The notes under the pieces were generated by a model that did not search any database, was not told the origin of the DNA, and saw only the letters and a list, made by a program, of their open reading frames with translations. This document shows positions 8,214 through 15,718 of a stretch of DNA of 35,165 nt, in pieces (the first letter of the stretch is position 1; the number at the start of each line of letters is the position of its first letter). Both the position numbers and the translations under genes were made by a program. Source of the DNA: Bacteroidales bacterium (lineage in GTDB: Bacteria > Bacteroidota > Bacteroidia > Bacteroidales > F082); NCBI GenBank assembly GCA_015488735.1, contig WFNG01000074.1, positions 1-35,165 of the forward strand. The letters run 5' to 3'.

Positions 8214-8221
8214 CAAAAATA
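8214..8221 (-). promoter_or_regulatory. -7 promoter element for the basic membrane protein
   Basis: The minus strand reads TATTTTTG, 45 bases upstream of the ATG at 8168. Confidence 0.5.
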
Positions 8222-8300
8222 AGAATATTGCGAAAACATCTTTTGTCCCGGATGATTTCTGCAATACTTACCTCCCGAATCCTATTCCCGTTGCTTTTTG

Positions 8301-8308
8301 TAATTTTG
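8301..8308 (+). promoter_or_regulatory. -7 promoter element for rlmN
   Basis: TAATTTTG matches TAnnTTTG and lies 20 bases before the ATG at 8329. Confidence 0.6.
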
Positions 8309-8328
8309 CCACAATTAAAACAAAGTGA

Positions 8329-9381
8329 ATGACATCAGAACCTCTTTTCGGAAAAACGCTGACTCAACTTAGGGAAATTACTGACCAGCTGGGCGCTCCG
8401 GGTTTTGTGGCCAAACAAATAGCCGATTGGCTTTACAAAAAAGATATCCACGAGATAGAGGAGATGACCAATCTTTCAAAAAAGCTAAAGACTGCCCTTT
8501 CGGAAAGATATACCTTTGGATTGCAGGCGCCTGTCAATGTTCAGGCCTCGGCAGACGGAACAAAAAAATATCTTTTTAAAGCCGGGAATAATGGTTTTAT
8601 CGAATCGGCATTTATCCCCGAAAATAAACGGGCCACACTCTGCCTTTCATCGCAGGTGGGATGCAAAATGGGATGTTTGTTTTGTATGACCGGAAAACAG
8701 GGATTTCAGGCCAACCTTACTGCTGGTGAAATATTAAACCAAATTCGTAGCCTTCCTGAAAAAGAAGCTGTTACTAACCTGGTTTACATGGGGATGGGAG
8801 AGCCAATGGACAACCTGGAAGCAGTTATGCAAAGTCTCGATATTTTAACTGCCGACTGGGGTTTTGCCCGGAGTCCGCGAAAAATTACAGTCAGTACCAT
8901 TGGTGTTGTACCTGCCATGCATTATTTTCTGGAAAACAGCGATTGTCATCTTGCCGTGAGCTTGCATACTCCTTTTGAAAATGAACGGCGCATGCTCATG
9001 CCTGTGAGCCAGAAATATTCCATAAACGCCATACTCGCCGAATTAAAAAGGCATAACTTTAGCAGGCAGCGACGCGTTTCCTTTGAGTACATTGTTTTTA
9101 ACAACCTCAACGATACGCCCAGGCATGTGAAAGAGCTGACACGTATCCTCAACGGCCTCAACTGCCGCATTAACCTTATCCGGTTTCATCCCATTCCGGG
9201 CACTCCGCTGGAGGGGACAAACGAAAAACGGTTGATGCAGTTCAAAGAAGCGCTGAACAACAAAGGTATTATCACCACTATACGGGCGTCACGCGGGCAG
9301 GATATTGATGCCGCATGCGGATTGCTGAGTACGCGTGAAATGAAACCGGAAATCAACATTGAAAAATTAAAAAATAAGTAA
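8329..9381 (+). CDS. rlmN: Dual-specificity RNA methyltransferase RlmN
   Basis: A radical-SAM enzyme that methylates C2 of adenosine 2503 in 23S rRNA, and in many bacteria A37 of some tRNAs. The 350-residue protein has the CxxxCxxC cluster motif (C112, C116, C119, in GCKMGCLFCMTGKQGF), the NLVYMGMGEPMDN motif that contacts SAM, and a C-terminal IRASRGQDIDAACGLL whose Cys is the catalytic residue in the family. Length is normal. The following threonine-aldolase-like gene starts five bases after the stop and is probably co-transcribed. Confidence 0.95.
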   Translation: MTSEPLFGKTLTQLREITDQLGAPGFVAKQIADWLYKKDIHEIEEMTNLSKKLKTALSERYTFGLQAPVNVQASADGTKKYLFKAGNNGFIESAFIPENKRATLCLSSQVGCKMGCLFCMTGKQGFQANLTAGEILNQIRSLPEKEAVTNLVYMGMGEPMDNLEAVMQSLDILTADWGFARSPRKITVSTIGVVPAMHYFLENSDCHLAVSLHTPFENERRMLMPVSQKYSINAILAELKRHNFSRQRRVSFEYIVFNNLNDTPRHVKELTRILNGLNCRINLIRFHPIPGTPLEGTNEKRLMQFKEALNNKGIITTIRASRGQDIDAACGLLSTREMKPEINIEKLKNK

Positions 9382-9386
9382 TCAGC

Positions 9387-10430
9387 ATGGAAAAACAGCG
9401 TAAATCATTTGCCAGCGATAACTGGTCGGGTGTTTGTCCTGAAATTATGGTAGCATTACAGCAGGCAAACTCCGGACATGTAGAGGCTTATGGAGAAGAA
9501 AATGATTTTTTCACCCGGAAGGCAGTTGAGAAATTCAGATTGCACTTTGGTGAAGATATTTCTGTGTTTTTTGTTTATAACGGAACGGCTGCAAATGTTT
9601 TAGGTACAAGTCATGTGTTGCGTTCTTACCAGGCCATTGTATCGGCAAAGAGTGCGCATATGAACGAAGATGAATGTGGAGCTCCGGAGAAATTCGGCAG
9701 TACTAAGATTCTTGAAATAGAAACAGCAGACGGAAAAATAAAACCAGAGCAGGTTGTCCCTTTTCTACACAGTATTGGTTTTCAGCATCATGTTCAGCCA
9801 CGGCTAATTTCTATTTCGGAAGTAAGCGAAAAAGGCACGGTTTATACCCGGGAAGAGATTAAAGCATTGGCCGATTTTGCGCATAGACACAATATGTTGT
9901 TACACATGGATGGTGCACGCATAAGCAATGCGGCCGTATCTTTGGGGGTTTCTTTCCGCGAACTGACAACCGATACAGGTGTGGATATTCTTTCGTTCGG
10001 AGGAACCAAAAACGGACTTATGTTTGGTGAAACGGTTGTGTTTTTCGATAAAAATCTTGCCAAAGATTTTGAATTCAGCCGCAAGCAAGGCATGCAGTTG
10101 CATTCAAAAATGCGGTTTATCTCGGTACAATTCGACCGCTACCTCACGGATGGTTTATGGAAGAAAAATGCAGAAACAGCTAACCGAATGGCCAAATTAC
10201 TGGAGAAAAGCCTGATGCCGTTTTCCCAATTACATATCACGCGCAGCGTGGATGCCAATGGTGTATTCGTCATCATTCCACCGGAAATTATTCCACAACT
10301 GCAGCAACATTATTTTTTTCATATTTGGGACGATACTACTTCCGAGGTGCGGTTGATGTGCTCGTGGGATACCACGGAAGAGGATATTGAAAGTTTTACC
10401 CGGGTGTTAAAAGATGTTTTGACGCATTAA
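9387..10430 (+). CDS. Low-specificity threonine aldolase / beta-eliminating lyase family
   Basis: A PLP enzyme of the family that splits L-threonine or allo-threonine to glycine and acetaldehyde. The 347-residue protein has HMDGARISNAAVSLG, whose Asp pairs with the PLP pyridine nitrogen, and DILSFGGTKNGLMFGE, whose Lys forms the Schiff base. The N-terminal region SDNWSGVCPEIMVALQQANSGHVEAYGEE matches the family (it is broken here by the usual short loop). It starts five bases after rlmN, so the two are likely one operon, though I know of no functional link. Substrate range is not resolvable from sequence. Confidence 0.85.
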   Translation: MEKQRKSFASDNWSGVCPEIMVALQQANSGHVEAYGEENDFFTRKAVEKFRLHFGEDISVFFVYNGTAANVLGTSHVLRSYQAIVSAKSAHMNEDECGAPEKFGSTKILEIETADGKIKPEQVVPFLHSIGFQHHVQPRLISISEVSEKGTVYTREEIKALADFAHRHNMLLHMDGARISNAAVSLGVSFRELTTDTGVDILSFGGTKNGLMFGETVVFFDKNLAKDFEFSRKQGMQLHSKMRFISVQFDRYLTDGLWKKNAETANRMAKLLEKSLMPFSQLHITRSVDANGVFVIIPPEIIPQLQQHYFFHIWDDTTSEVRLMCSWDTTEEDIESFTRVLKDVLTH

Positions 10431-10439
10431 GCCGGAATT

Positions 10440-10838
10440 TTAATGCTCCCTTTCGGGAAGGGTTTCCGGGTTTTGTTCGTTTTTCCCTGAAGGAAACCAG
10501 CTTTGTAGTTTTTCTTCCGCTTTTTCTCTGATATTGTCGCTCATATAACGTTTGGTCTGGTTGAAGGCATAGGTCAGAAAGGCAACATCATCGGCAAAGC
10601 CAAACGCAGGGATAAAATCAGAAACCAGGTCGGCAGGCATCACCAGATAGCCTAAAGCCGCTATAATCAGCAATTTGGTTTTAACCGGTACTTTTCCCGA
10701 ACCAAGCAAAAACCAAAGCATCAGAACACGAAGGGTCACCTCTTCTCCCAGTCTGAAAATCAGCCTTTTCAATTTGGGAAGAAACTTGTCTTCCTCAAAG
10801 TGTTTTTCGTAACCCGACAGTTTGTCTTCTGTAGTCAT
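10440..10838 (-). CDS. YkvA-like DUF1232 protein
   Basis: A 132-residue protein whose centre (about residues 48-95) matches the DUF1232 pattern: KTKLLIIAALGYLVMPADLVSDFIPAFGFADDVAFLTYAF, here spelled over two stretches, with the typical P-x-D-L-x-x-D-x-I-P core. The family is membrane-associated and of unknown function. The C-terminus is charged and probably disordered. It converges on the aldolase-like gene with nine bases between the ends and lies downstream of the IPExxxVDY-like gene, with 33 bases between them. Confidence 0.8.
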   Translation of the reverse strand: MTTEDKLSGYEKHFEEDKFLPKLKRLIFRLGEEVTLRVLMLWFLLGSGKVPVKTKLLIIAALGYLVMPADLVSDFIPAFGFADDVAFLTYAFNQTKRYMSDNIREKAEEKLQSWFPSGKNEQNPETLPEREH

Positions 10839-10871
10839 ACGAAGCTGTTTTTAGTATATAACAATCTGATT

Positions 10872-11327
10872 TTAAGTGACTAATTTCCGCACACCGAGTG
10901 CATGGAGTTCGTTTTTTTCAATGAGTAAATCACCATTTTTTACTTTGTTTAAGTCTTGTTCAAACACAGCCGTTACATAAGGTGTTTTACGCAAGGCGAT
11001 GAGAAGTTCTTCTGTGTATTGTGTTGTAATATTTCCGTATATCAGCAACAAATAATCAAAATTCCGCAGGGAAGGCATGAGGGTTTCAGTTCCATTTTTG
11101 TTTTGAATCAGATAATAATTGCGTCGAAGTTCTTCGTTACCGAAATAATACCACGAAAAGGCAGTATTTTTTTTCTGTGTCAATGAGAAATCGTTGTGTT
11201 TTGTTAGATGAAGTCCGCCATACTGGTTAATGAAATGGGTGGCACGAAAGTCAGGAAGTCCGCAAAGAATACCCATGAGGGAATATCCTTCAAAAAAGTC
11301 ACCTTCCAAATAGCGTTTCTTTGTCAT
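10872..11327 (-). CDS. IPExxxVDY family protein
   Basis: A 151-residue cytoplasmic protein. The stretch LMPSLRNFDYLLLIYG (about residues 82-97) corresponds to the IPExxxVDYFLL signature that names this Bacteroidota-specific family, although the signature is altered here (MPSLRNFDY). Function is unknown. In many relatives the gene sits next to pyruvate kinase or the acyl-carrier-protein/RNase III genes; here it lies about 17 kb from pyk. Promoter element at 11342-11349. Confidence 0.7.
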   Translation of the reverse strand: MTKKRYLEGDFFEGYSLMGILCGLPDFRATHFINQYGGLHLTKHNDFSLTQKKNTAFSWYYFGNEELRRNYYLIQNKNGTETLMPSLRNFDYLLLIYGNITTQYTEELLIALRKTPYVTAVFEQDLNKVKNGDLLIEKNELHALGVRKLVT

Positions 11328-11341
11328 GCCCTAATTTTTTT

Positions 11342-11349
11342 CAAAGTTA
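11342..11349 (-). promoter_or_regulatory. -7 promoter element for the IPExxxVDY-like gene
   Basis: The minus strand reads TAACTTTG, 14 bases upstream of the ATG at 11327, so the mRNA leader would be under about ten bases. Confidence 0.55.
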
Positions 11350-11365
11350 AGCATAATTGAACGTA

Positions 11366-12103
11366 TTATCGCAACTCAACTTTTGCCCAAAAGGCCATCT
11401 TGTTTTCTTTGGTTTTGAATCCTCTGATAAAACCGGGAATATTTTTACTTTTTTCAATTATCAGTGTGTCGCCGAGTAAACATTCATGGAAATAATTGAA
11501 CGACACAAAAGCCACATCGTTGGTGCCGGAGACTTCATAAATGGCATCCGACAGCCAGTCGAAATATTTTCCGGCATTGGCATGTCCGTTCATATCCATG
11601 TCAGAATAGCGTACTTTTACGGAGAACAATTCTTCAAACTCAAGTTTAGGATCCAGCTTTTCAAATGGTGTATCGAGGATGGCTTTTTCCGAAAAAAGAT
11701 CTATTAAGTCGCCTAAAATGCTCATACGTTGTGGCCGCCTTGTTTTAAGGTTAATAACGGACCATTCGGAGGTGGCGACACAGAAAATTTCGCCTTGTTC
11801 ACCTTTTACTTCAAATTCGCGAAAGGCGGTGATTGCCTTTACACGGCTGGGCCATGTTACCACCGTGAATTTCTCTTTCCACGAGGGCAGTTTGTTTATT
11901 TTCAGGTTAATACGCAACAAAACCCAAGAAAGGTCTTCCTTACTGGTATTGGTAAATCCAAATCCCAGATGCTCGGCATGGTTTACGGCTGCCTGTAGCA
12001 ACATCCTGTTCAGTGCTGTAATACTCAGGTGGTTGTCTATTGTTGTGTCTTCCCAGGAAACGGTGTGGTTTTCCTGCAGAAAATGTTTTTTTTCCTGTGT
12101 CAT
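11366..12103 (-). CDS. Acyl-ACP thioesterase
   Basis: Releases free fatty acids from acyl-carrier protein. The 245-residue length fits a double-hotdog enzyme of the FatA/FatB-like bacterial family. The first half carries WVLLRINLKINKLPSWKEK and TWPSRVKAITAFREFEV, the second half VRYSDMDMNGHANAGKYFDWL, where the D-M-N-G-H stretch holds the catalytic Asn and His region. No signal peptide. It begins nine bases after the stop of the ATP-cone gene and is probably its operon partner. Confidence 0.85.
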   Translation of the reverse strand: MTQEKKHFLQENHTVSWEDTTIDNHLSITALNRMLLQAAVNHAEHLGFGFTNTSKEDLSWVLLRINLKINKLPSWKEKFTVVTWPSRVKAITAFREFEVKGEQGEIFCVATSEWSVINLKTRRPQRMSILGDLIDLFSEKAILDTPFEKLDPKLEFEELFSVKVRYSDMDMNGHANAGKYFDWLSDAIYEVSGTNDVAFVSFNYFHECLLGDTLIIEKSKNIPGFIRGFKTKENKMAFWAKVELR

Positions 12104-12111
12104 GGTTTGTT

Positions 12112-12954
12112 TTACAATTTACCCGAAAGTTGATTGGCTTCGGAAAGTATGTTTTTAATTCTGCTGCCAGGAATCCCCAGCTCTTTTAAAAGAGGCTGAT
12201 TATCTTTTATGTCCCTGCATAAGACAACCCCTTTTTCCAGTAAGGTTTGTTTTTCTGCTTTTTTGAGGTAGCTCAGGCTTGTAACAGGATGAAAACCTGA
12301 CTTGTCGATCCAGTCTTTCAGGCTGTTGCCGTTGGGATAATCCCATGATACGAGTCTAAGTCCGGAACATTTGGCATACTGCATGGCATCGTCAGAAAAG
12401 CGGGTGTTGGTGGCAACCATGCCAACATATTGTATACCTGCATCGGGCTGGGCTTTTTTCCATGCGGCAGACATATCCTGAAAACGCGAATGAATGTATA
12501 ATACGACTTTCACATCGCACCGGCGTTTGCTGTCGCTGTGAAATTTACACTCTACCATAACCTGTTCCTGATTGTTCCTGGCAACCACATCCAGTTCGTG
12601 CTGTACACATTTTCCGTGGGCAATAACGTTTACAGTGGACTGGTAACCCTGTGATTCCATAAGTCTGCCCACAAACTTTTCAAAAGGATAACCGGATGGT
12701 CCCAGTTCCATAATGGCTTTTTTTAGCCGGTAACGACCGGCAGAATGCCGTGAGCTTTTTTTCAGAATCCGGTAAGCTGTCTGATAAATCTTGTGCGTAC
12801 TGATACCCTGATAAATATTATTTTTAACGACAGCGAGTGCTTTTTCAATTTCCAGCGTACCGGCTCCTGAATTTTTCAGTGCCTTCCGGAGTTTGTCTTC
12901 TTCAAAAAGAACCCTGTCGCCATTCCCTTTTGTTACATAAATGGGTTCGTCCAT
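12112..12954 (-). CDS. ATP-cone domain fused to a restriction-endonuclease-like (Mrr-type) domain
   Basis: The 280-residue protein starts with an ATP-cone (about residues 4-90: IYVTKGNGDRVLFEEDKLRKAL, written here in part as VLFEEDKLRKAL), the nucleotide-sensing module best known from ribonucleotide reductases and NrdR. It continues with a PD-(D/E)xK nuclease-like domain: GPSGYPFEKFVGRLMESQGY helix, then D122 and E135-C-K137 in ELDVVARNNQE-QVMVECKFH. The catalytic triad is therefore intact. A C-terminal tail (about 215-280) looks like a helix-hairpin-helix (LLKELGIPGSRIKNILSEA). ATG at 12954 is preferred over an upstream in-frame start ten codons earlier. No methyltransferase neighbour is present, so this is not a classical restriction system. 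Role unknown. Confidence 0.75.
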   Translation of the reverse strand: MDEPIYVTKGNGDRVLFEEDKLRKALKNSGAGTLEIEKALAVVKNNIYQGISTHKIYQTAYRILKKSSRHSAGRYRLKKAIMELGPSGYPFEKFVGRLMESQGYQSTVNVIAHGKCVQHELDVVARNNQEQVMVECKFHSDSKRRCDVKVVLYIHSRFQDMSAAWKKAQPDAGIQYVGMVATNTRFSDDAMQYAKCSGLRLVSWDYPNGNSLKDWIDKSGFHPVTSLSYLKKAEKQTLLEKGVVLCRDIKDNQPLLKELGIPGSRIKNILSEANQLSGKL

Positions 12955-13020
12955 GTTTAAATAATTTAGGGAATAAAAATACAAAATTTCCGGTGCCGAA
13001 CAGAACTCCTAAAAGCATTA

Positions 13021-13476
13021 TCAGTTGTCTTCTGCGTACCACTCGGCAAAAGAGCTGGTGGTTTCACGAAAGAACATTTGTTTCAGAGAAATGTTTTCGG
13101 GCAGACGGGCTTGGATTATTTCCACAAAATCCAACAGCATCAGCTCGCTGGTGGGGTTATAATCTTTAATAATAATCCGTTCAAAATTATTTTTAAGCTC
13201 AGCAATCAGACTATCCGGCATTTTGTCGAAAAGCACCAGCGAATGATCGTATTTATCCACAATTTCTTCTTTGACAATCTTTTTCAAATCACCGAAATCC
13301 ATAACCATCCCAAGTTTGGGGCTGGTTTCGTCATCAATGGGCTTCCCGACAATGGTAACTCTTAGCTCGTAAGTATGCCCGTGGATGTTTCTGCAAAGTC
13401 CATCATAGCCTTTCAGCGCGTGCGCCATTTCAAACCTGAAAGCTTTGGTTATACGGATATTTTTCTGTTGATTCAT
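13021..13476 (-). CDS. queD: 6-pyruvoyl-tetrahydropterin synthase family, probably QueD (6-carboxytetrahydropterin synthase)
   Basis: Probably makes 6-carboxy-tetrahydropterin from dihydroneopterin triphosphate for queuosine/7-deazaguanine synthesis. In the 151-residue form the zinc ligands are H19 (FEMAHAL) and H32 and H34 (NIHGHTYE), the catalytic Cys is C28, the Asp-His pair is D77-H78 (YDHSLVLFD) and the substrate-binding Glu is E111 (NPTSELM). The ATG at 13476 overlaps the TAA of the upstream nuclease gene by one base (TAATG), which favours this start over a site 14 codons earlier inside that gene. No other queuosine gene is in the window. Confidence 0.85.
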   Translation of the reverse strand: MNQQKNIRITKAFRFEMAHALKGYDGLCRNIHGHTYELRVTIVGKPIDDETSPKLGMVMDFGDLKKIVKEEIVDKYDHSLVLFDKMPDSLIAELKNNFERIIIKDYNPTSELMLLDFVEIIQARLPENISLKQMFFRETTSSFAEWYAEDN

Positions 13477-14507
13477 TAGTAAGCGCTTATTTTTAGAATT
13501 TTGTACTGTTTTGTCCATCGGCCATTTTCTTCAGTCAGCCTTAAGAAATAAAGCCCGGGAGTTTTATTGTTCAGGTTAATCCGGTTACGTCCGTTCAGGA
13601 TTTCTCCGGAGGCAACCACTTGTCCCAGGTTGTTGAAGAGTTTAAAATTCATGGTTTGTTGCTCGCCACTTTCAATGGTCAGCCTGTTCACCACAGGATT
13701 TGGGTAAACCGACAGGAAAAGTTCCGGATTTTTTTTGATGGCATTTGGGCCTCCCCAGATAGACTGGATATATTCGGGATGATCGATATACGGGTTGCGG
13801 TTGTGTTGGTAGTCTTTGTCTATTATATTGTTGCGATTTCTTTCAAAATTATCGGGTGGATCCTGCGCATTCCACTTCAAAAGTGTGGAGAGTTTTCCCA
13901 TTTCGGGTTTGGGACTGGTATTAACATAATTGACGACCTCAAGGTCAGGTTCGCCGTTGCCCCCTTCGTAACGGGTAGCCATATAAAAAATCATGCGTGC
14001 CACATCACCTTTCACGGCATCACGAGGTTCAAAGGAGTCGCTGTCTCTGTAACAACTGTCGGTACCCGGAACAAGTGTTCCGCCGTTGTCGAAATCAAGA
14101 TTGCCCCGCAAACTGTTTACTTTAACGTCAGCCGGCCGAATATGATGAACATCGGTTCCGGCCGGAGGGGTTTTGCCAAAACCACCGTGCGATTTTGCCC
14201 ACACGTGTTCACGGTTCCAGTCGCCGATGTTTCCACCATGTTTTGTTTTGGCTCTGGAAATGCCGGTGTAAATAAGAATCACGTTGTTGTGGTTGTTCGG
14301 GTCTTCATCCGTAGCACTTAAAATATTCCATAAAGCACTATAAGAATACTCTGTGTGGTTTTTAATAATGTTGTGAAGGGCTGCTTTAAGTTGTGCTCCC
14401 GTTTTTCCCTGAGCAGCATCATAATACCCTGTCGGAATTTGCGCATAAAGTTCTGATATGGAAAATACCAGAAAGACAAACAGAAGTTTTTGTAAAAAAC
14501 GAATCAT
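13476..14507 (-). CDS. Secreted endonuclease I family nuclease with T9SS sorting domain
   Basis: The 343-residue protein has a signal peptide (MIRFLQKLLFVFLVFSISELYAQ), an endonuclease I domain (PF04231-like, about residues 25-245) and a C-terminal type A sorting domain (about 268-343). The nuclease core shows NREHVWAKSH and DVHHIRPADVKVNSLRGN, the His/Asn-rich metal site of the EndA/Vvn fold. The tail has VYPNPVVNRLTI and KTPGLYFLRL, typical of T9SS cargo. It is predicted to degrade DNA outside the cell or at its surface. ATG at 14507 gives the best signal peptide; an in-frame start eight codons earlier is possible. The gene overlaps queD by one base. Confidence 0.88.
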   Translation of the reverse strand: MIRFLQKLLFVFLVFSISELYAQIPTGYYDAAQGKTGAQLKAALHNIIKNHTEYSYSALWNILSATDEDPNNHNNVILIYTGISRAKTKHGGNIGDWNREHVWAKSHGGFGKTPPAGTDVHHIRPADVKVNSLRGNLDFDNGGTLVPGTDSCYRDSDSFEPRDAVKGDVARMIFYMATRYEGGNGEPDLEVVNYVNTSPKPEMGKLSTLLKWNAQDPPDNFERNRNNIIDKDYQHNRNPYIDHPEYIQSIWGGPNAIKKNPELFLSVYPNPVVNRLTIESGEQQTMNFKLFNNLGQVVASGEILNGRNRINLNNKTPGLYFLRLTEENGRWTKQYKILKISAY

Positions 14508-14523
14508 AAATTTTATTTTAAAA

Positions 14524-15066
14524 TTAAACAAAAAGGAAATAAAAGGATACGGCCATAAGTATTCCTCCGGCTATCATGTATAAAAATGAAATAGCAGTTA
14601 AAGCCAGCTTTTTATATTTTATCAACACAAAAAGAACAACGAATATAAAAGAGAATACAGCAAGATAAATCAGATAATGGCTCAGGCTTCCGGGCATAAA
14701 ATAAAACAAAATTCCAGCCAGAAAAGTATTCACAGCCTGCGTAATAGCCGGGATGATGTAAAACGTGCTTTTGCCGGCAATATAGGTACGTTCCCCTTTT
14801 CTTACTTTAAAAGCCTCCATGTTAAAGCGGACAGCAATCAGGAAAAAGCCGATAAAAAGAACATACGTTTTCAGTCCCGACAGCAAATGCATAAACCGGT
14901 TTCCCAGCCATACCCCCAGCAGGAACAGCAACAACTGTCCCAATACCAGCAATAAAATGCTGCTTGTTAACTGAAATACAGGTGTTTTTTTTACATCTAT
15001 TCCCACTGCCACAGGCATTACCTGAAACGATAGCACAAAAAGGATGATAATAGAAACAACCAGCAT
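14524..15066 (-). CDS. MntP-like multi-pass membrane protein
   Basis: The 180-residue protein is almost wholly hydrophobic, with about six membrane helices. The first carries SFQVMPVAVGID, resembling the DAFAVSIG helix of the manganese exporter MntP (COG1971), but the key acidic residue of that motif is replaced. A charged loop KVRKGERTYIAGKS separates the halves. Assignment to the MntP superfamily is tentative. The ATG at 15066 is chosen because a longer frame would begin upstream of the promoter element at 15083-15090. The next gene, the secreted nuclease, begins 16 bases later. Confidence 0.65.
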   Translation of the reverse strand: MLVVSIIILFVLSFQVMPVAVGIDVKKTPVFQLTSSILLLVLGQLLLFLLGVWLGNRFMHLLSGLKTYVLFIGFFLIAVRFNMEAFKVRKGERTYIAGKSTFYIIPAITQAVNTFLAGILFYFMPGSLSHYLIYLAVFSFIFVVLFVLIKYKKLALTAISFLYMIAGGILMAVSFYFLFV

Positions 15067-15082
15067 GACAACTATTTTGGGA

Positions 15083-15090
15083 CAAAAGTA
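15083..15090 (-). promoter_or_regulatory. -7 promoter element for the MntP-like gene
   Basis: The minus strand reads TACTTTTG, 16 bases upstream of the ATG at 15066. It lies inside the longer version of the frame and so argues for the shorter start. Confidence 0.55.
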
Positions 15091-15198
15091 ATATCTTTTA
15101 GGCATACAAGGCAAGGGAAGCTGACGGTTCCATTGCAGACTCCCGTAAAAACTTATTCCAAATTGAAGGTTGAAGAGACAACAGCTGTTTCCTGTTTG

Positions 15199-15717
15199 TT
15201 ATTCTTGCCGGTACCAATCGGCATACATGGCATAATTTTTGGCTATCCGCCGGATATCTTCTTCCAGTGTTCGCTTGTCAACTTCTTTAATTTTTTTTGC
15301 CGGTGTTCCCGCAAAGACAGTCCCGGATTTTACCACGGTATTTTTTACCACCACCGCTCCGGCAGCTACAACCGAATTGCTTTCAACCACAGCGTTATCC
15401 ATTACTACGGCACCCATTCCGATAAGGACATTATCGTGAATAGTGCATCCGTGCACAATAGCGCCATGTGCAATAGATACATTGTTTCCAATGTTTACCG
15501 GGTATTTTTGGTAGGTGCAATGAATGATAGCTCCATCCTGGATGTTAACGTTGTTGCCAATGCGGATATAATGTACATCGCCGCGAAGTACGGCATTGAA
15601 CCAGACGCTGCATCCTTTTCCCAGAACTATGTCGCCGAGCAGGGTAGCGTTCTCGGCAAAATAACAATGCTCTCCCCACTGCGGGGTTTTCCCCCTCACT
15701 TTCTTAACAAGTGCCAT
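15199..15717 (-). CDS. Gamma-carbonic anhydrase family protein
   Basis: A 172-residue left-handed beta-helix protein with hexapeptide repeats throughout (for example AIVHGC, VLIGMG, AVVVKN). The three zinc-binding His of the gamma class are present: H66 (AIIHC), H84 and H89 (SIAHGAIVHGC). Members hydrate CO2 reversibly or act as related acyl or CoA-binding proteins; YrdA/CaiE-like relatives often have no measured activity. ATG at 15717 follows the nadB stop by one base, so the pair is translationally coupled and forms one operon. Confidence 0.88.
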   Translation of the reverse strand: MALVKKVRGKTPQWGEHCYFAENATLLGDIVLGKGCSVWFNAVLRGDVHYIRIGNNVNIQDGAIIHCTYQKYPVNIGNNVSIAHGAIVHGCTIHDNVLIGMGAVVMDNAVVESNSVVAAGAVVVKNTVVKSGTVFAGTPAKKIKEVDKRTLEEDIRRIAKNYAMYADWYRQE

Positions 15718-15718
15718 A

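Noticed and set aside
13620-14321. 233-codon plus-strand frame opposite the secreted nuclease
   Set aside because: Antisense shadow of a gene with clear domains and signal peptide; no promoter element or family match.
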